This document shows positions 9,024 through 16,516 of a DNA stretch of 64,000 nucleotides, piece by piece; position 1 is the stretch's first letter, and every line of letters begins with the position of its first letter. The DNA is from Pseudomonas sp. SST3 (lineage in GTDB: Bacteria > Pseudomonadota > Gammaproteobacteria > Pseudomonadales > Pseudomonadaceae): contig NZ_QORI02000009.1 in the NCBI RefSeq assembly GCF_003325755.1, forward strand, positions 1 through 64,000, read 5' to 3'. The notes under the pieces are model-generated. The model ran no database searches and had not been told where the DNA came from. It saw only the letters and a list, made by a program, of their open reading frames with translations. A program made the position numbers and the translations under genes.

Positions 9024-11509
9024 AACGCCCCCATCTTTTTCAGATGTTCGTCTACGCGACTAGCAAGAGTGGCAACTTCATCAGCGAGCTGCGGCAACGG
9101 GGTGGCGTAGCGCTCACTCAGTTGACGAATACGCCCGGTCAGGGTTTGCGACACACGATCCAGCTCACCTTGTACGGCGACGGCCAGAGTAGCCAACCAC
9201 TTATCGTCCACCACCAGGGTTTTGATCTCGGCCTCGCTGAGCTGCGGGTATTTGCCGTGGATCTGGTTGTCGAGCTCTTCCTCGGCCTTTTTCAGTTTGG
9301 CTTTGAGGGTGCTTTGCTGATCGAGCAGGCTGGCATATTCGGCCAGCACTTTGAGTTCATCCTCATAGTCCGGGTCTCTGCCAATCTCACGCTGGCGGGC
9401 CTTGATGGCTTTGGCGGTAACCTTCTGCTTATCGCCCTCGCCTTCGATCACTTCGCTCAGCGAGCCATCCTCACCGCTATGCTCTTCGAGCAGTTCGCTC
9501 AGGCTTTGCTCGATGCTGGCCAGCTCAGTTTCCAGCCCGTCAATGGCGCTGCGCTCAGTGCTGAAATAGCGGGCAACCAGTAGCTCGACCGGAATCAGGT
9601 CAGACTTAAAGCGGCGCTTGCCCTGGCTGTAGTCGTGCTTTTCCGCCCAGACTAGCTTGTTGTTCTTATCCTTCACCTTTTGAATCTCACGCACCGTCGC
9701 GCCAGCCTTCCAGCCGTCGGCGCTGATCAGGTAGCAGTCGTCCTGCATGGTCTCGGCCCAGTAGTCCATCAGGTGCTGGTAGATGTCGTAATGATCAAGC
9801 AAGGGGGCTTTGGCAAAGGCGCTGAGCAGTTCCTCGGAGAGTTTGAAGATCAACTCCTTGGGATGGCTGCTCGCAGCATCCGCAGCAAAACCTTTTAGCT
9901 GCGGCGTGCTGCTGGCCAACCACTGGTTGAACAGCGTATCCACACCCGCCTTAAAGGCTGTGAACTGCGGGTGGCCGAAGATTGCTGGCTTCACCTCGCG
10001 GCTGACCAGTTCAAAGTAGCCGGAGTGGCTCGCCGGTTTGAACAGGGCCGCACGCAGGTCAGGTATCACCTTCCAGTAGCTATCAAAGGCGTCGATATCC
10101 CGCTCTGGGATGCCGCCGCGCATGTGGCCGTCGATATCCTGAATATCCTCCGGCTCGGCGCTATCGATATAGCGCGGCAGGTTTAGGTTGAAGTCGTTCT
10201 TCGGATCGCTGATCTCGTCAAAAGAGACCATACGAGCGTAGCGTGGAACTTCGACCATTCGCTTGAAGGTATCAACGATCCTGTGTACGTCTTGGTCACG
10301 CAGGCGATTCTTCGGGCCGTCCTTCAAGAATCCTTTGGATGCATCGATCATGAATATGCCTTTGCGAGCGCTGGCATTTTCCTTATCGAGCACGAGAATG
10401 CAGGCGGGAATTCCTGTCCCGAAAAACAGGTTAGCCGGCAGTCCGATGATCGCTTTGAGGTAGCCCGAGCGCACCAGCTTTTCACGTATAGCCGCCTCAG
10501 CATTGCCGCGAAACAATACGCCGTGAGGCAGGATGCAGGCCCCTTTGCCTGTGCTTTTAAGCGAACGGATGATATGCAGCAAAAACGCGTAATCACCTTG
10601 TTTGGCTGGTGGGGCGCCCCAGGCAAAGCGCTGATAGGGATCATTAGCTGGCGATAGGCCGACGCTCCAGGTTTTAACCGAGAATGGCGGATTCGCCACC
10701 ACGTAGTCGTATGTACGCAGCTGCTCGTCATCCTTGAACTTGGGATTGGACAACGTGTTGCCCTGCAGAATGTTGGCGGTCGGAAAGTCGTGCAGGATCA
10801 TGTTCATGCGGGCGAGACCGGCTGTAGTCACGTCCATCTCCTGCCCTTCAAGAGTGATGTGCTTACCGGCCTGGTCGGCCACTTTCAGCAAAAGCGATCC
10901 CGAGCCGCAGGTAGGGTCATAAACCGTGGTGGACGCTAAGGCATTGGCCGGGCTGATGCCTATGACCTGCGCGATGATCCGGCTGACCTCGGATGGCGTG
11001 TAGAACTGACCCTTACTCTTACCACTCTGCGTAGCGAAGTGGCGCATGAGGTATTCGTAGGCGTCACCGAGTATGTCGTCGTTGTCAGCGCGGTTCTTTG
11101 AGAAATCCAGTTCTGGCTTCTCAAAGATCGCCACAAGGTTGGTCAGCCTTTCCACCATATCCTTCCCCTCACCCAACTTGTTGGGGTCGTTGAAGTCAGG
11201 AAAGTCGCTGCGAGCAAGCCGAGCGTTAGCGTCGATCAAAGGCTGGATGATCTGTGTATTGATCTTCTCGCCAATGTTGGGCTTACCTTTGAGGACGACC
11301 ATATCCTTGAAGCTGGCACCAAAAGGAATGGTCACAGGCGGAGCGAAGTCATTCGAGTTGCCGTACTTGTCGGAAATGTACTTGATGAACAGCATGAACA
11401 GGACGTAGTCCTTGTACTGGCTGGCATCCATCCCCCCGCGCAGCTCGTCACACGAGGCCCAGAGGGAGGAATATAGGTCGGATTTCTTGATAGCCACGAA
11501 CAACCCCAT
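9014..11509 (-). CDS. hsdM: Type I restriction-modification DNA methyltransferase (HsdM), long form
   Basis: 831 residues. The N-terminal HsdM helical domain (LRGGMDASQYKDYVLFMLF) is followed by the N6-adenine methyltransferase fold: GQFYTP near 167, motif I DPTCGSGSLLLK at about 198-209, and motif IV NPPF near 273-276. It would methylate adenine in the HsdS-defined target. It is longer than the roughly 500-residue common form: after about residue 500 there is an extra region, including probable coiled coil rich in Glu/Lys/Leu at about 650-760. First gene of the minus-strand operon. An alternative GTG start (VAIKKSDLY) four codons in is possible. Confidence 0.94.
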   Translation of the reverse strand: MGLFVAIKKSDLYSSLWASCDELRGGMDASQYKDYVLFMLFIKYISDKYGNSNDFAPPVTIPFGASFKDMVVLKGKPNIGEKINTQIIQPLIDANARLARSDFPDFNDPNKLGEGKDMVERLTNLVAIFEKPELDFSKNRADNDDILGDAYEYLMRHFATQSGKSKGQFYTPSEVSRIIAQVIGISPANALASTTVYDPTCGSGSLLLKVADQAGKHITLEGQEMDVTTAGLARMNMILHDFPTANILQGNTLSNPKFKDDEQLRTYDYVVANPPFSVKTWSVGLSPANDPYQRFAWGAPPAKQGDYAFLLHIIRSLKSTGKGACILPHGVLFRGNAEAAIREKLVRSGYLKAIIGLPANLFFGTGIPACILVLDKENASARKGIFMIDASKGFLKDGPKNRLRDQDVHRIVDTFKRMVEVPRYARMVSFDEISDPKNDFNLNLPRYIDSAEPEDIQDIDGHMRGGIPERDIDAFDSYWKVIPDLRAALFKPASHSGYFELVSREVKPAIFGHPQFTAFKAGVDTLFNQWLASSTPQLKGFAADAASSHPKELIFKLSEELLSAFAKAPLLDHYDIYQHLMDYWAETMQDDCYLISADGWKAGATVREIQKVKDKNNKLVWAEKHDYSQGKRRFKSDLIPVELLVARYFSTERSAIDGLETELASIEQSLSELLEEHSGEDGSLSEVIEGEGDKQKVTAKAIKARQREIGRDPDYEDELKVLAEYASLLDQQSTLKAKLKKAEEELDNQIHGKYPQLSEAEIKTLVVDDKWLATLAVAVQGELDRVSQTLTGRIRQLSERYATPLPQLADEVATLASRVDEHLKKMGALWQ

Positions 11510-11751
11510 ACATAACGCGAAGAAGTGAGTACGCAGGCGCTGCCTTTCGCTCTGCCATTATGGAGAGTGCCCGAGCGCCTGCATGGATGAGTGATTGCAG
11601 CATCTCGCAAACATCAGCTTGCTTCACCTGCCGCTTAACCCGCGAACATTATCCACTTCGGCCTCATTGAGCCAGCATGTCAGAGGCTCCCGAGCGCTTT
11701 GGCAAACAATGCAAGTGGCGGCAGAAGCACAACCCTAGGAGAACGCTGCAT

Positions 11752-12654
11752 ATGGATCTACACATCGACCGTTTTGAGGGTTGCCTGCTAGGACTCGCCT
11801 GCGGTGACGCGGTGGGCGCCACAGTGGAATTCATGCCACGGGGAAGATTTGAACCTGTCACCGGAATGACCGGGGGTGGGAAATTTCGGCTTAACAAAGG
11901 GGAGTGGACAGACGACACGGCTATGGCGCTGTGCCTAGCTGACAGCCTGATCGAATGCGATGGCTTCGATGCGCTTGACCAAATGCAACGCTATTGGCGC
12001 TGGGCTAATGAAGGCCACAACTCGTGCCGCTCTCACGCTTTCGGTATCGGCAAGACAATTGCCGCCGCCCTTGTTCGGTTTCAAAAAAAAGGCGAACCCC
12101 ACAGCGGCGCGACCGACTCGGCGTCCTCAGGCAATGGATCCCTAATGCGCCTAGCTCCTATCCCGATGTATTTCGCCCGCCGGCCCAATGACGCTATTGA
12201 TTTCGCAGCGCTGAGCTCAAGCACTACGCATGCCTCCGCAGAGTGCTTGGCGTGCTGCCGGTACTTCGCCCTAGTATTACTCAGGGCGCTCGCTGGTGAG
12301 CAGGACAAGACAAGCCTATTCCCAGACGAAGTTGAGTTCGAGATGCCCGACTCCACGACGCGGATTATAGACCAGCGATTCAAAAACCTAACTGCAGACG
12401 AAATTGTTGGATCCGGCTATGTGGTGGAAAGTCTGGAAGCTGCCCTGTGGTCCTTCTGGCACACCGACTCATTCGAAGCTGCGATCCTGGCCGCAGCCAA
12501 CCTAGGCGATGACGCAGACACTACCGCAGCGATCTGTGGACAACTGGCGGGCGCCTATTACGGTATTAACGGAATTCCTGAAGACTGGACCGGCAGCCTG
12601 TACCGCCAACAAGACATCCGCAAAATAGCGAGGCAGCTAGCAGGCCAAGCATAA
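11752..12654 (+). CDS. ADP-ribosylglycohydrolase family protein
   Basis: 300 residues from the ATG at 11752, which has AGGAGA about 9 bases upstream; a longer reading from 11677 lacks a ribosome site. The DraG/ARH fold is shown by GCLLGLACGDAVGAT at the N-terminus, the metal ligands in EWTDDTAMAL (about 51-60), GNGSLMRLAP in the middle, and GDDADTTAAICGQLAG near 250-265, the second Mg2+ site. Such enzymes remove ADP-ribose from proteins or DNA. The substrate is unknown; its position divergent from a restriction operon and upstream of a zeta-type toxin gene suggests a defence or toxin-related role (inference). Confidence 0.9.
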   Translation: MDLHIDRFEGCLLGLACGDAVGATVEFMPRGRFEPVTGMTGGGKFRLNKGEWTDDTAMALCLADSLIECDGFDALDQMQRYWRWANEGHNSCRSHAFGIGKTIAAALVRFQKKGEPHSGATDSASSGNGSLMRLAPIPMYFARRPNDAIDFAALSSSTTHASAECLACCRYFALVLLRALAGEQDKTSLFPDEVEFEMPDSTTRIIDQRFKNLTADEIVGSGYVVESLEAALWSFWHTDSFEAAILAAANLGDDADTTAAICGQLAGAYYGINGIPEDWTGSLYRQQDIRKIARQLAGQA

Positions 12655-12969
12655 GAGCGGTTAGTACAGGTTGGTGCGCAACTATAAACGTCGATTTCCG
12701 TGCGTACCAGCTTGCGTACCGTGCATTTGCGCACCAGCGGCGGGTTAGCTTTCCGTACCCTTCGCGCTAGTAACTCCAGTGTATCCAAAGGGCGTATCCA
12801 AGCTGGTATCCGCTCAAACCAGCTAATTGGTGCTGACAGTCGCACTGTTCTCACGCCCGTCTTAAGCTGCACGGTGAGGATTGCAGCGGTATTGTTGACG
12901 GATGTCCGACAGAAGAATATTGGCCCATGATAGACGTCGCAGTCCGGCGGTCCTTCAACCAACCAACTC
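12655..12969. other. Intergenic stretch with degenerate GTACC/GTATCC repeats
   Basis: No convincing gene. Between about 12695 and 12815 the words GCGTACC, TGCGCACC, CCGTACCC, GCGTATCC and GGTATCC recur at irregular spacing, some preceded by similar flanks (GCGTACCAGC, TGCGTACCGT). This could be a regulator-binding or promoter region for the zeta-type gene, or decayed sequence. The minus-strand reading frame here shows no family resemblance. Confidence 0.35.
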
Positions 12970-13713
12970 ATGGAGCTTCTGAGACGTATGACTCCAGCTG
13001 AGACCTCTCTCTATGAAGCTGCTCTACGCTTCGCCAAAGCCAACAAAAAGCCTATCGGCCGCGAGCTTGCCTGTAAAAAACGTTACCCAGCAGAATCGGA
13101 GCCAGTATCTGTTTTCATGGCTGGATCGCCTGGCGCAGGCAAAACCGAAGCCTCAATTGAGCTTTTAAACCTTTTTAGCGATACGCCAATCCTTAGGATC
13201 GACGCGGATGAGCTTCGGGCGCGATTTGACGGTTACGACGGAACCAACGCATGGCTTTTTCAATACCCCGCTTCGATCCTAGTGGAGAAAATCGTCGACA
13301 TGGCGCTCGAGAACCGTCAGTCGTTTTTGCTTGATGGGACATTGTCGAACCTCGACAAGGCGATCTCGAATGTGGACAGATCCCTAGGCAGAGGCAGGTT
13401 CGTTCAAATTTTGTATGTCTATCAAGATCCTATGCTCGCCTGGCAGTTCGTAGAAGCCAGAGAAGCCGCGGAAGGCCGGCGGATCCTCCCTGAGCATTTC
13501 ATCGACCAATACTTCGCGGCACGTGACGTGGTGAACGCTCTTAAGCTAAAGTTCGGAAAAGACGTCCACATCGATCTATTGTTGAAGCACATCGACAATT
13601 CGAACCGACTCTATAAGGCCGGTGTCGATAAGATCGACTACCATATCCCAGAGAGGCACACCAAGGCCTCACTTACCGCCGCGCTGGGACTTTCAACTGG
13701 AGCTCTCCCATGA
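12970..13713 (+). CDS. Zeta toxin-family P-loop kinase
   Basis: 247 residues. Walker A GSPGAGKT at about 52-59, followed by RIDADELRARFDGYDG (about 77-91), matching the substrate-binding segment of zeta/PezT kinases, then FLLDGTLSN and a lid-like region with Arg residues near 163-171. Family members phosphorylate UDP-N-acetylglucosamine or other small substrates and are toxic when unopposed. There is no epsilon-type antitoxin upstream; instead a 53-residue ORF starts in its stop codon (ATGA). ATG at 12970 is the furthest upstream; ATG 12988 is also possible. Not all members of this family are toxins. Confidence 0.82.
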   Translation: MELLRRMTPAETSLYEAALRFAKANKKPIGRELACKKRYPAESEPVSVFMAGSPGAGKTEASIELLNLFSDTPILRIDADELRARFDGYDGTNAWLFQYPASILVEKIVDMALENRQSFLLDGTLSNLDKAISNVDRSLGRGRFVQILYVYQDPMLAWQFVEAREAAEGRRILPEHFIDQYFAARDVVNALKLKFGKDVHIDLLLKHIDNSNRLYKAGVDKIDYHIPERHTKASLTAALGLSTGALP

Positions 13714-13871
13714 TTGGTTTTCTACAGACGTCCCGTAAGGAGACGAAAAGCGCGTTTGCAGACTTCATCCGCAACGCCAAGTCTGACGAGAAAAAGCGTG
13801 TTTACAATACGGTGATTGCTCAGGCGACGAAGCGACAACAGGACGTCCTAGAAACGGTGCGATCACGCTGA
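13710..13871 (+). CDS. Small protein, 53 aa, coupled to the zeta-type kinase
   Basis: Starts at ATG 13710 within the kinase stop (ATGA overlap) and ends at TGA 13869-13871. It encodes MIGFLQTSRKETKSAFADFI and continues through a Lys/Arg/Asp-rich helix ending ETVRSR. Charge pattern and coupling suggest a single long helix made in fixed ratio with the kinase, hence a candidate antitoxin or partner; this is inference, as I recognise no domain. A terminator follows within 25 bases, so kinase and small ORF close one transcription unit. Confidence 0.6.
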   Translation: MIGFLQTSRKETKSAFADFIRNAKSDEKKRVYNTVIAQATKRQQDVLETVRSR

Positions 13872-13893
13872 AGCAGCTCGCTAGCTAGTAAAG

Positions 13894-13915
13894 GCCCGCC
13901 CAGTGCGGGCTTTTT
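13894..13915 (+). terminator. Rho-independent terminator after the zeta-type module
   Basis: Perfect 6-bp stem GCCCGC (13894-13899) / GCGGGC (13905-13910), loop CCAGT, followed by TTTTT. It sits 22 bases after the stop of the small ORF. Confidence 0.85.
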
Positions 13916-14135
13916 CATATTTGCTAGCTGCCTTTGGGTCGGGCATCCATTTAACAAGCCATGTTAGTCCTGCCTTCGCTTTCTAAAAAGCTTTGGAGCC
14001 CTGCATCGCCTGACGCACGATCAACAAACCGAGCCCGTTAACCACACGCAGCGCGAAACTGGGGGAACAAGTGGGGGACTAGGCGATTTCTAAGCTACGA
14101 CCCCCTTACTTATCAATCACTTAATATCTTTAAAT

Positions 14136-14158
14136 GCCGGCCACAAGCCGGCTTTTTT
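14136..14158 (+). terminator. Rho-independent terminator without an obvious upstream gene
   Basis: Stem GCCGGC (14136-14141) / GCCGGC (14147-14152), loop CACAA, followed by TTTTTT. No intact plus-strand gene lies directly upstream, so it may belong to a lost gene at a recombination junction or insulate hipA. Confidence 0.75.
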
Positions 14159-14440
14159 ATGCCCACGTGAAGCTCCGAATGTTACTGCCCAGCATCATGC
14201 GGGCTGGCCTATTCTGGAAATTCACATCCTTCCGCCGGCTTTTACCCTGACCACACCCCGAGGTGTGGATCAGGAGGTGGGGCAGGGTTTGGAGGGAGGC
14301 ATGGCTCCGATCTGCTGAAGAAGCGCCGGGCATGAGCGCTACGAAGCGCGAACGCCCGTTTGATTGAGTACATCCGGCCCGCCACCAACCGGAACTAAAA
14401 TTCTTGTTAACCGCTAAAAATCAAAGAAATTAGAAATATA

Positions 14441-14469
14441 TTGCTTGAAACGAGTCACTTGACTAGCAT
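14441..14469 (+). promoter_or_regulatory. Candidate hipAB promoter with an inverted repeat
   Basis: TTGCTT (14441-14446), a 17-base spacer and TAGCAT (14464-14469) resemble a sigma-70 promoter, giving a leader of about 23 bases. AGTCA (14453-14457) and TGACT (14460-14464) form an inverted repeat within it, a plausible operator for the HipB-like protein. No Shine-Dalgarno is seen before hipA. Prediction by eye only. Confidence 0.35.
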
Positions 14470-14498
14470 TTCAGGAATTATGTTTCTGGTTATCATCA

Positions 14499-15818
14499 AT
14501 GCCTGAGCAACTGACGATCCAGACTTTCGTTAACGGCCACTGGCACGATGCCTTGCAGCTGACTGTGGATGATCCTGTAGACGTCAGGAATGGCATCTGC
14601 TCGACCGCCTATATGACGAACTACCTGATCCATTTCCTGGATTGTATCGATTCGCCCCTCGCTCCTGCGGTCAGCGCCAATATGCCCATTAATTGGACGG
14701 GAACCCGCACTCAGGGCTTTCCCGCATTCATCTACGACATCATCTCTGCTGGCGCTGCGCGAAAGTCGCTGGAAAAGCGATTTGCAGGTGAAAAGCCTAG
14801 CGACATGGACCTGGATCTCTTTCTGCTGAAGCGTTGTACGCCGGCGCCCATTGGCCATATGCGCGTTAAAGAGTCCTTCGAGCTGACCGACACCAACCGG
14901 ACTATCGCCTTCCCGCGCCGGGAAATCATCGAGCGAACAAACGACTTCCTCGAGTACGCCTATGAACTCGGCGCAGCCATCGGCGGCGCAACGGGTGCTC
15001 AAGGGGAAGCCCCCAAGCTGCTGATGACTGAAGATCTTCATGGCGGTTTCCATGCCGATGCCGTCCTGCCCGACCACCAGGTGCGCCGGCACTGGCTCGT
15101 GAAGTTCGCTCGAAACAAGGCAACCGAGCGAGACAAGAACATCCTGCGAGCCGAGTATCACTACTACCGTGCGATTGCCGCGCTAGGGCTGGACACAGTT
15201 CCAACAGAGGGGCTGGCGCTTGAGGAAGCGCAAAAGCCAAGCCTCTGGATGCCACGCTTCGACCGCCGAATGTTGCCGGACGGACACGTCGAGCGCATCC
15301 CGATGGAGTCGATCTACTCAATCTGCGGCAATACGCAACCCGGATCGAGCATGCGCCACGAGGAGGTTGCGCATCGACTGATCGAGCTTTGGCTTGCCAA
15401 CGACCAGGCCGACGAGATTGCAGGGCTGGTGTTCGAATACATACGTCGCGACCTGCTCAACCGCATCGTGGGCAACTCCGACAACCATGGCCGCAACATT
15501 TCGATTTTCCGACATGAAGGACGTTTCCGGCTCGCCCCGATCTATGACCTTGCCCCTATGGTCCTCGACCCCAAGGGCGTCACGCGCGTCACAAAATGGG
15601 AGAACGAGCGACTTGGCGCGCCGCACTGGGCCGCGGTGTGCGGACTGTTTCGGGAGCACGTCGACCCCGCCCACCTGCTCACCCGGCTACGGGCGGCAGC
15701 CGAGGAATTCAGAGCCCTTCCCGGGCTTTTGAAAGACATGCCGGAAGAAATACGGCTCGCGCAGTCGATCCCTCTCAACAACCTGGATGCTCGCCTGAAG
15801 GAGTGGGGCTTGCTATGA
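14499..15818 (+). CDS. hipA: HipA-family serine/threonine kinase (toxin)
   Basis: 439 residues. A Gly-rich loop GATGAQGEAPKLLM (about 162-175) matches the HipA nucleotide loop, the catalytic loop GNSDNHGRN (about 325-333) carries the catalytic Asp, and YDLAPMV (about 348-354) supplies the metal-binding Asp. HipA kinases phosphorylate aminoacyl-tRNA synthetases such as GltX and stall growth. The HTH gene follows downstream with an ATGA overlap, the reverse of the classical hipB-hipA order. No ribosome site precedes the ATG, suggesting low or leaderless-type translation. Cytoplasmic. Confidence 0.9.
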   Translation: MPEQLTIQTFVNGHWHDALQLTVDDPVDVRNGICSTAYMTNYLIHFLDCIDSPLAPAVSANMPINWTGTRTQGFPAFIYDIISAGAARKSLEKRFAGEKPSDMDLDLFLLKRCTPAPIGHMRVKESFELTDTNRTIAFPRREIIERTNDFLEYAYELGAAIGGATGAQGEAPKLLMTEDLHGGFHADAVLPDHQVRRHWLVKFARNKATERDKNILRAEYHYYRAIAALGLDTVPTEGLALEEAQKPSLWMPRFDRRMLPDGHVERIPMESIYSICGNTQPGSSMRHEEVAHRLIELWLANDQADEIAGLVFEYIRRDLLNRIVGNSDNHGRNISIFRHEGRFRLAPIYDLAPMVLDPKGVTRVTKWENERLGAPHWAAVCGLFREHVDPAHLLTRLRAAAEEFRALPGLLKDMPEEIRLAQSIPLNNLDARLKEWGLL

Positions 15819-16171
15819 AAAACCTCATGCCCATGGATCGCCAGCAACTCATCGAAGACATCCGGTTCAAGAGCGCATCGGGTGAAGAAAGCCTCGGAGA
15901 ATCCATTCGCCGTCTGCGCCTTGAGATCACCGAGCTAGACCAGGACTCGTTCGCCAGGATGTGCAAACTGACGACGAAGACCCTGTCCACGCTTGAGAAC
16001 GACAGAGGCAACCCAACGATCAACACACTCAACGGCATTCTCAAACCATTTGGTTTAGCGATGACGCTCGGCTCGTTGCGCCATCAATCCACCAGGCCGA
16101 TCCGTGCGAATGAGGAAAAGCCAGTGCGTAAACGGGGAGCCAGCCCGAAACGCCAGAAGGCGGCGCTATAG
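15815..16171 (+). CDS. hipB: HipB-like helix-turn-helix antitoxin
   Basis: 118 residues from the ATG at 15815 that overlaps the hipA stop. An XRE-type HTH runs through about 30-85 (LGESIRRLRLE...SFARMCKLTTKTLSTLENDRG, then NPTINTLNGILKPFGL), followed by a basic tail ending KPVRKRGASPKRQKAAL. It should bind the hip operator and neutralise the kinase. The basic C-terminus is longer than in many HipB proteins. A longer reading from 15596 lies inside hipA and lacks a ribosome site. Confidence 0.85.
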   Translation: MKNLMPMDRQQLIEDIRFKSASGEESLGESIRRLRLEITELDQDSFARMCKLTTKTLSTLENDRGNPTINTLNGILKPFGLAMTLGSLRHQSTRPIRANEEKPVRKRGASPKRQKAAL

Positions 16172-16516
16172 ACGTCGTCTTTTCAGGCTTTGGCTGAATA
16201 AACACCCCATCTTCCAGGCCAGAGGGTTAACCATCGCTATCGGGCGTCGCAGGTTTCGCACCAAGTGCTTTGCGCCTATCCGTTTAAAAGTCGCAAGGTC
16301 TCTGAACATCAGCGCGTCGAGGCCGGTCTCGGGCCGTTTTTTTGGCCAAGAGGTGACGTTTACTGAAGCGCGCACGCGGCTTGGCGCCGGCCTGGGTTGA
16401 ATGGCTGTTCCGTAAACCGGCAGTCAATGCGCAGGCGAGCGGTGTAACTGGCAGGACTTGCAGGTGTCTGCCCTAATAGATAGAGCGATAGTCCGAATAT
16501 CTGAACGGATCCGACG
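16172..16516. other. Intergenic region between the hip pair and the sensor kinase
   Basis: No gene supported. A GGCC-loop-GGCC weak hairpin followed by seven T residues around 16322-16345 may end the hip transcript. The junction between accessory island and core genome probably lies in this stretch (inference). Confidence 0.4.

Larger units (their letters stand above)
13916..14498. other. Gene-free region between toxin modules
   Basis: About 580 bases with no supportable ORF. It holds a second terminator hairpin (14136-14158), a perfect CCACACC/GGTGTGG inverted repeat (14251-14268), and an AT-rich tract just before hipA. A decayed reading frame, or an old attachment or insertion junction, is possible; no integrase, tRNA or direct-repeat pair was found to prove it. 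Confidence 0.5.

Noticed and set aside
14091..14160. Possible phage attachment site near the second terminator
   Set aside because: No integrase, tRNA or matching second copy was found within the window.
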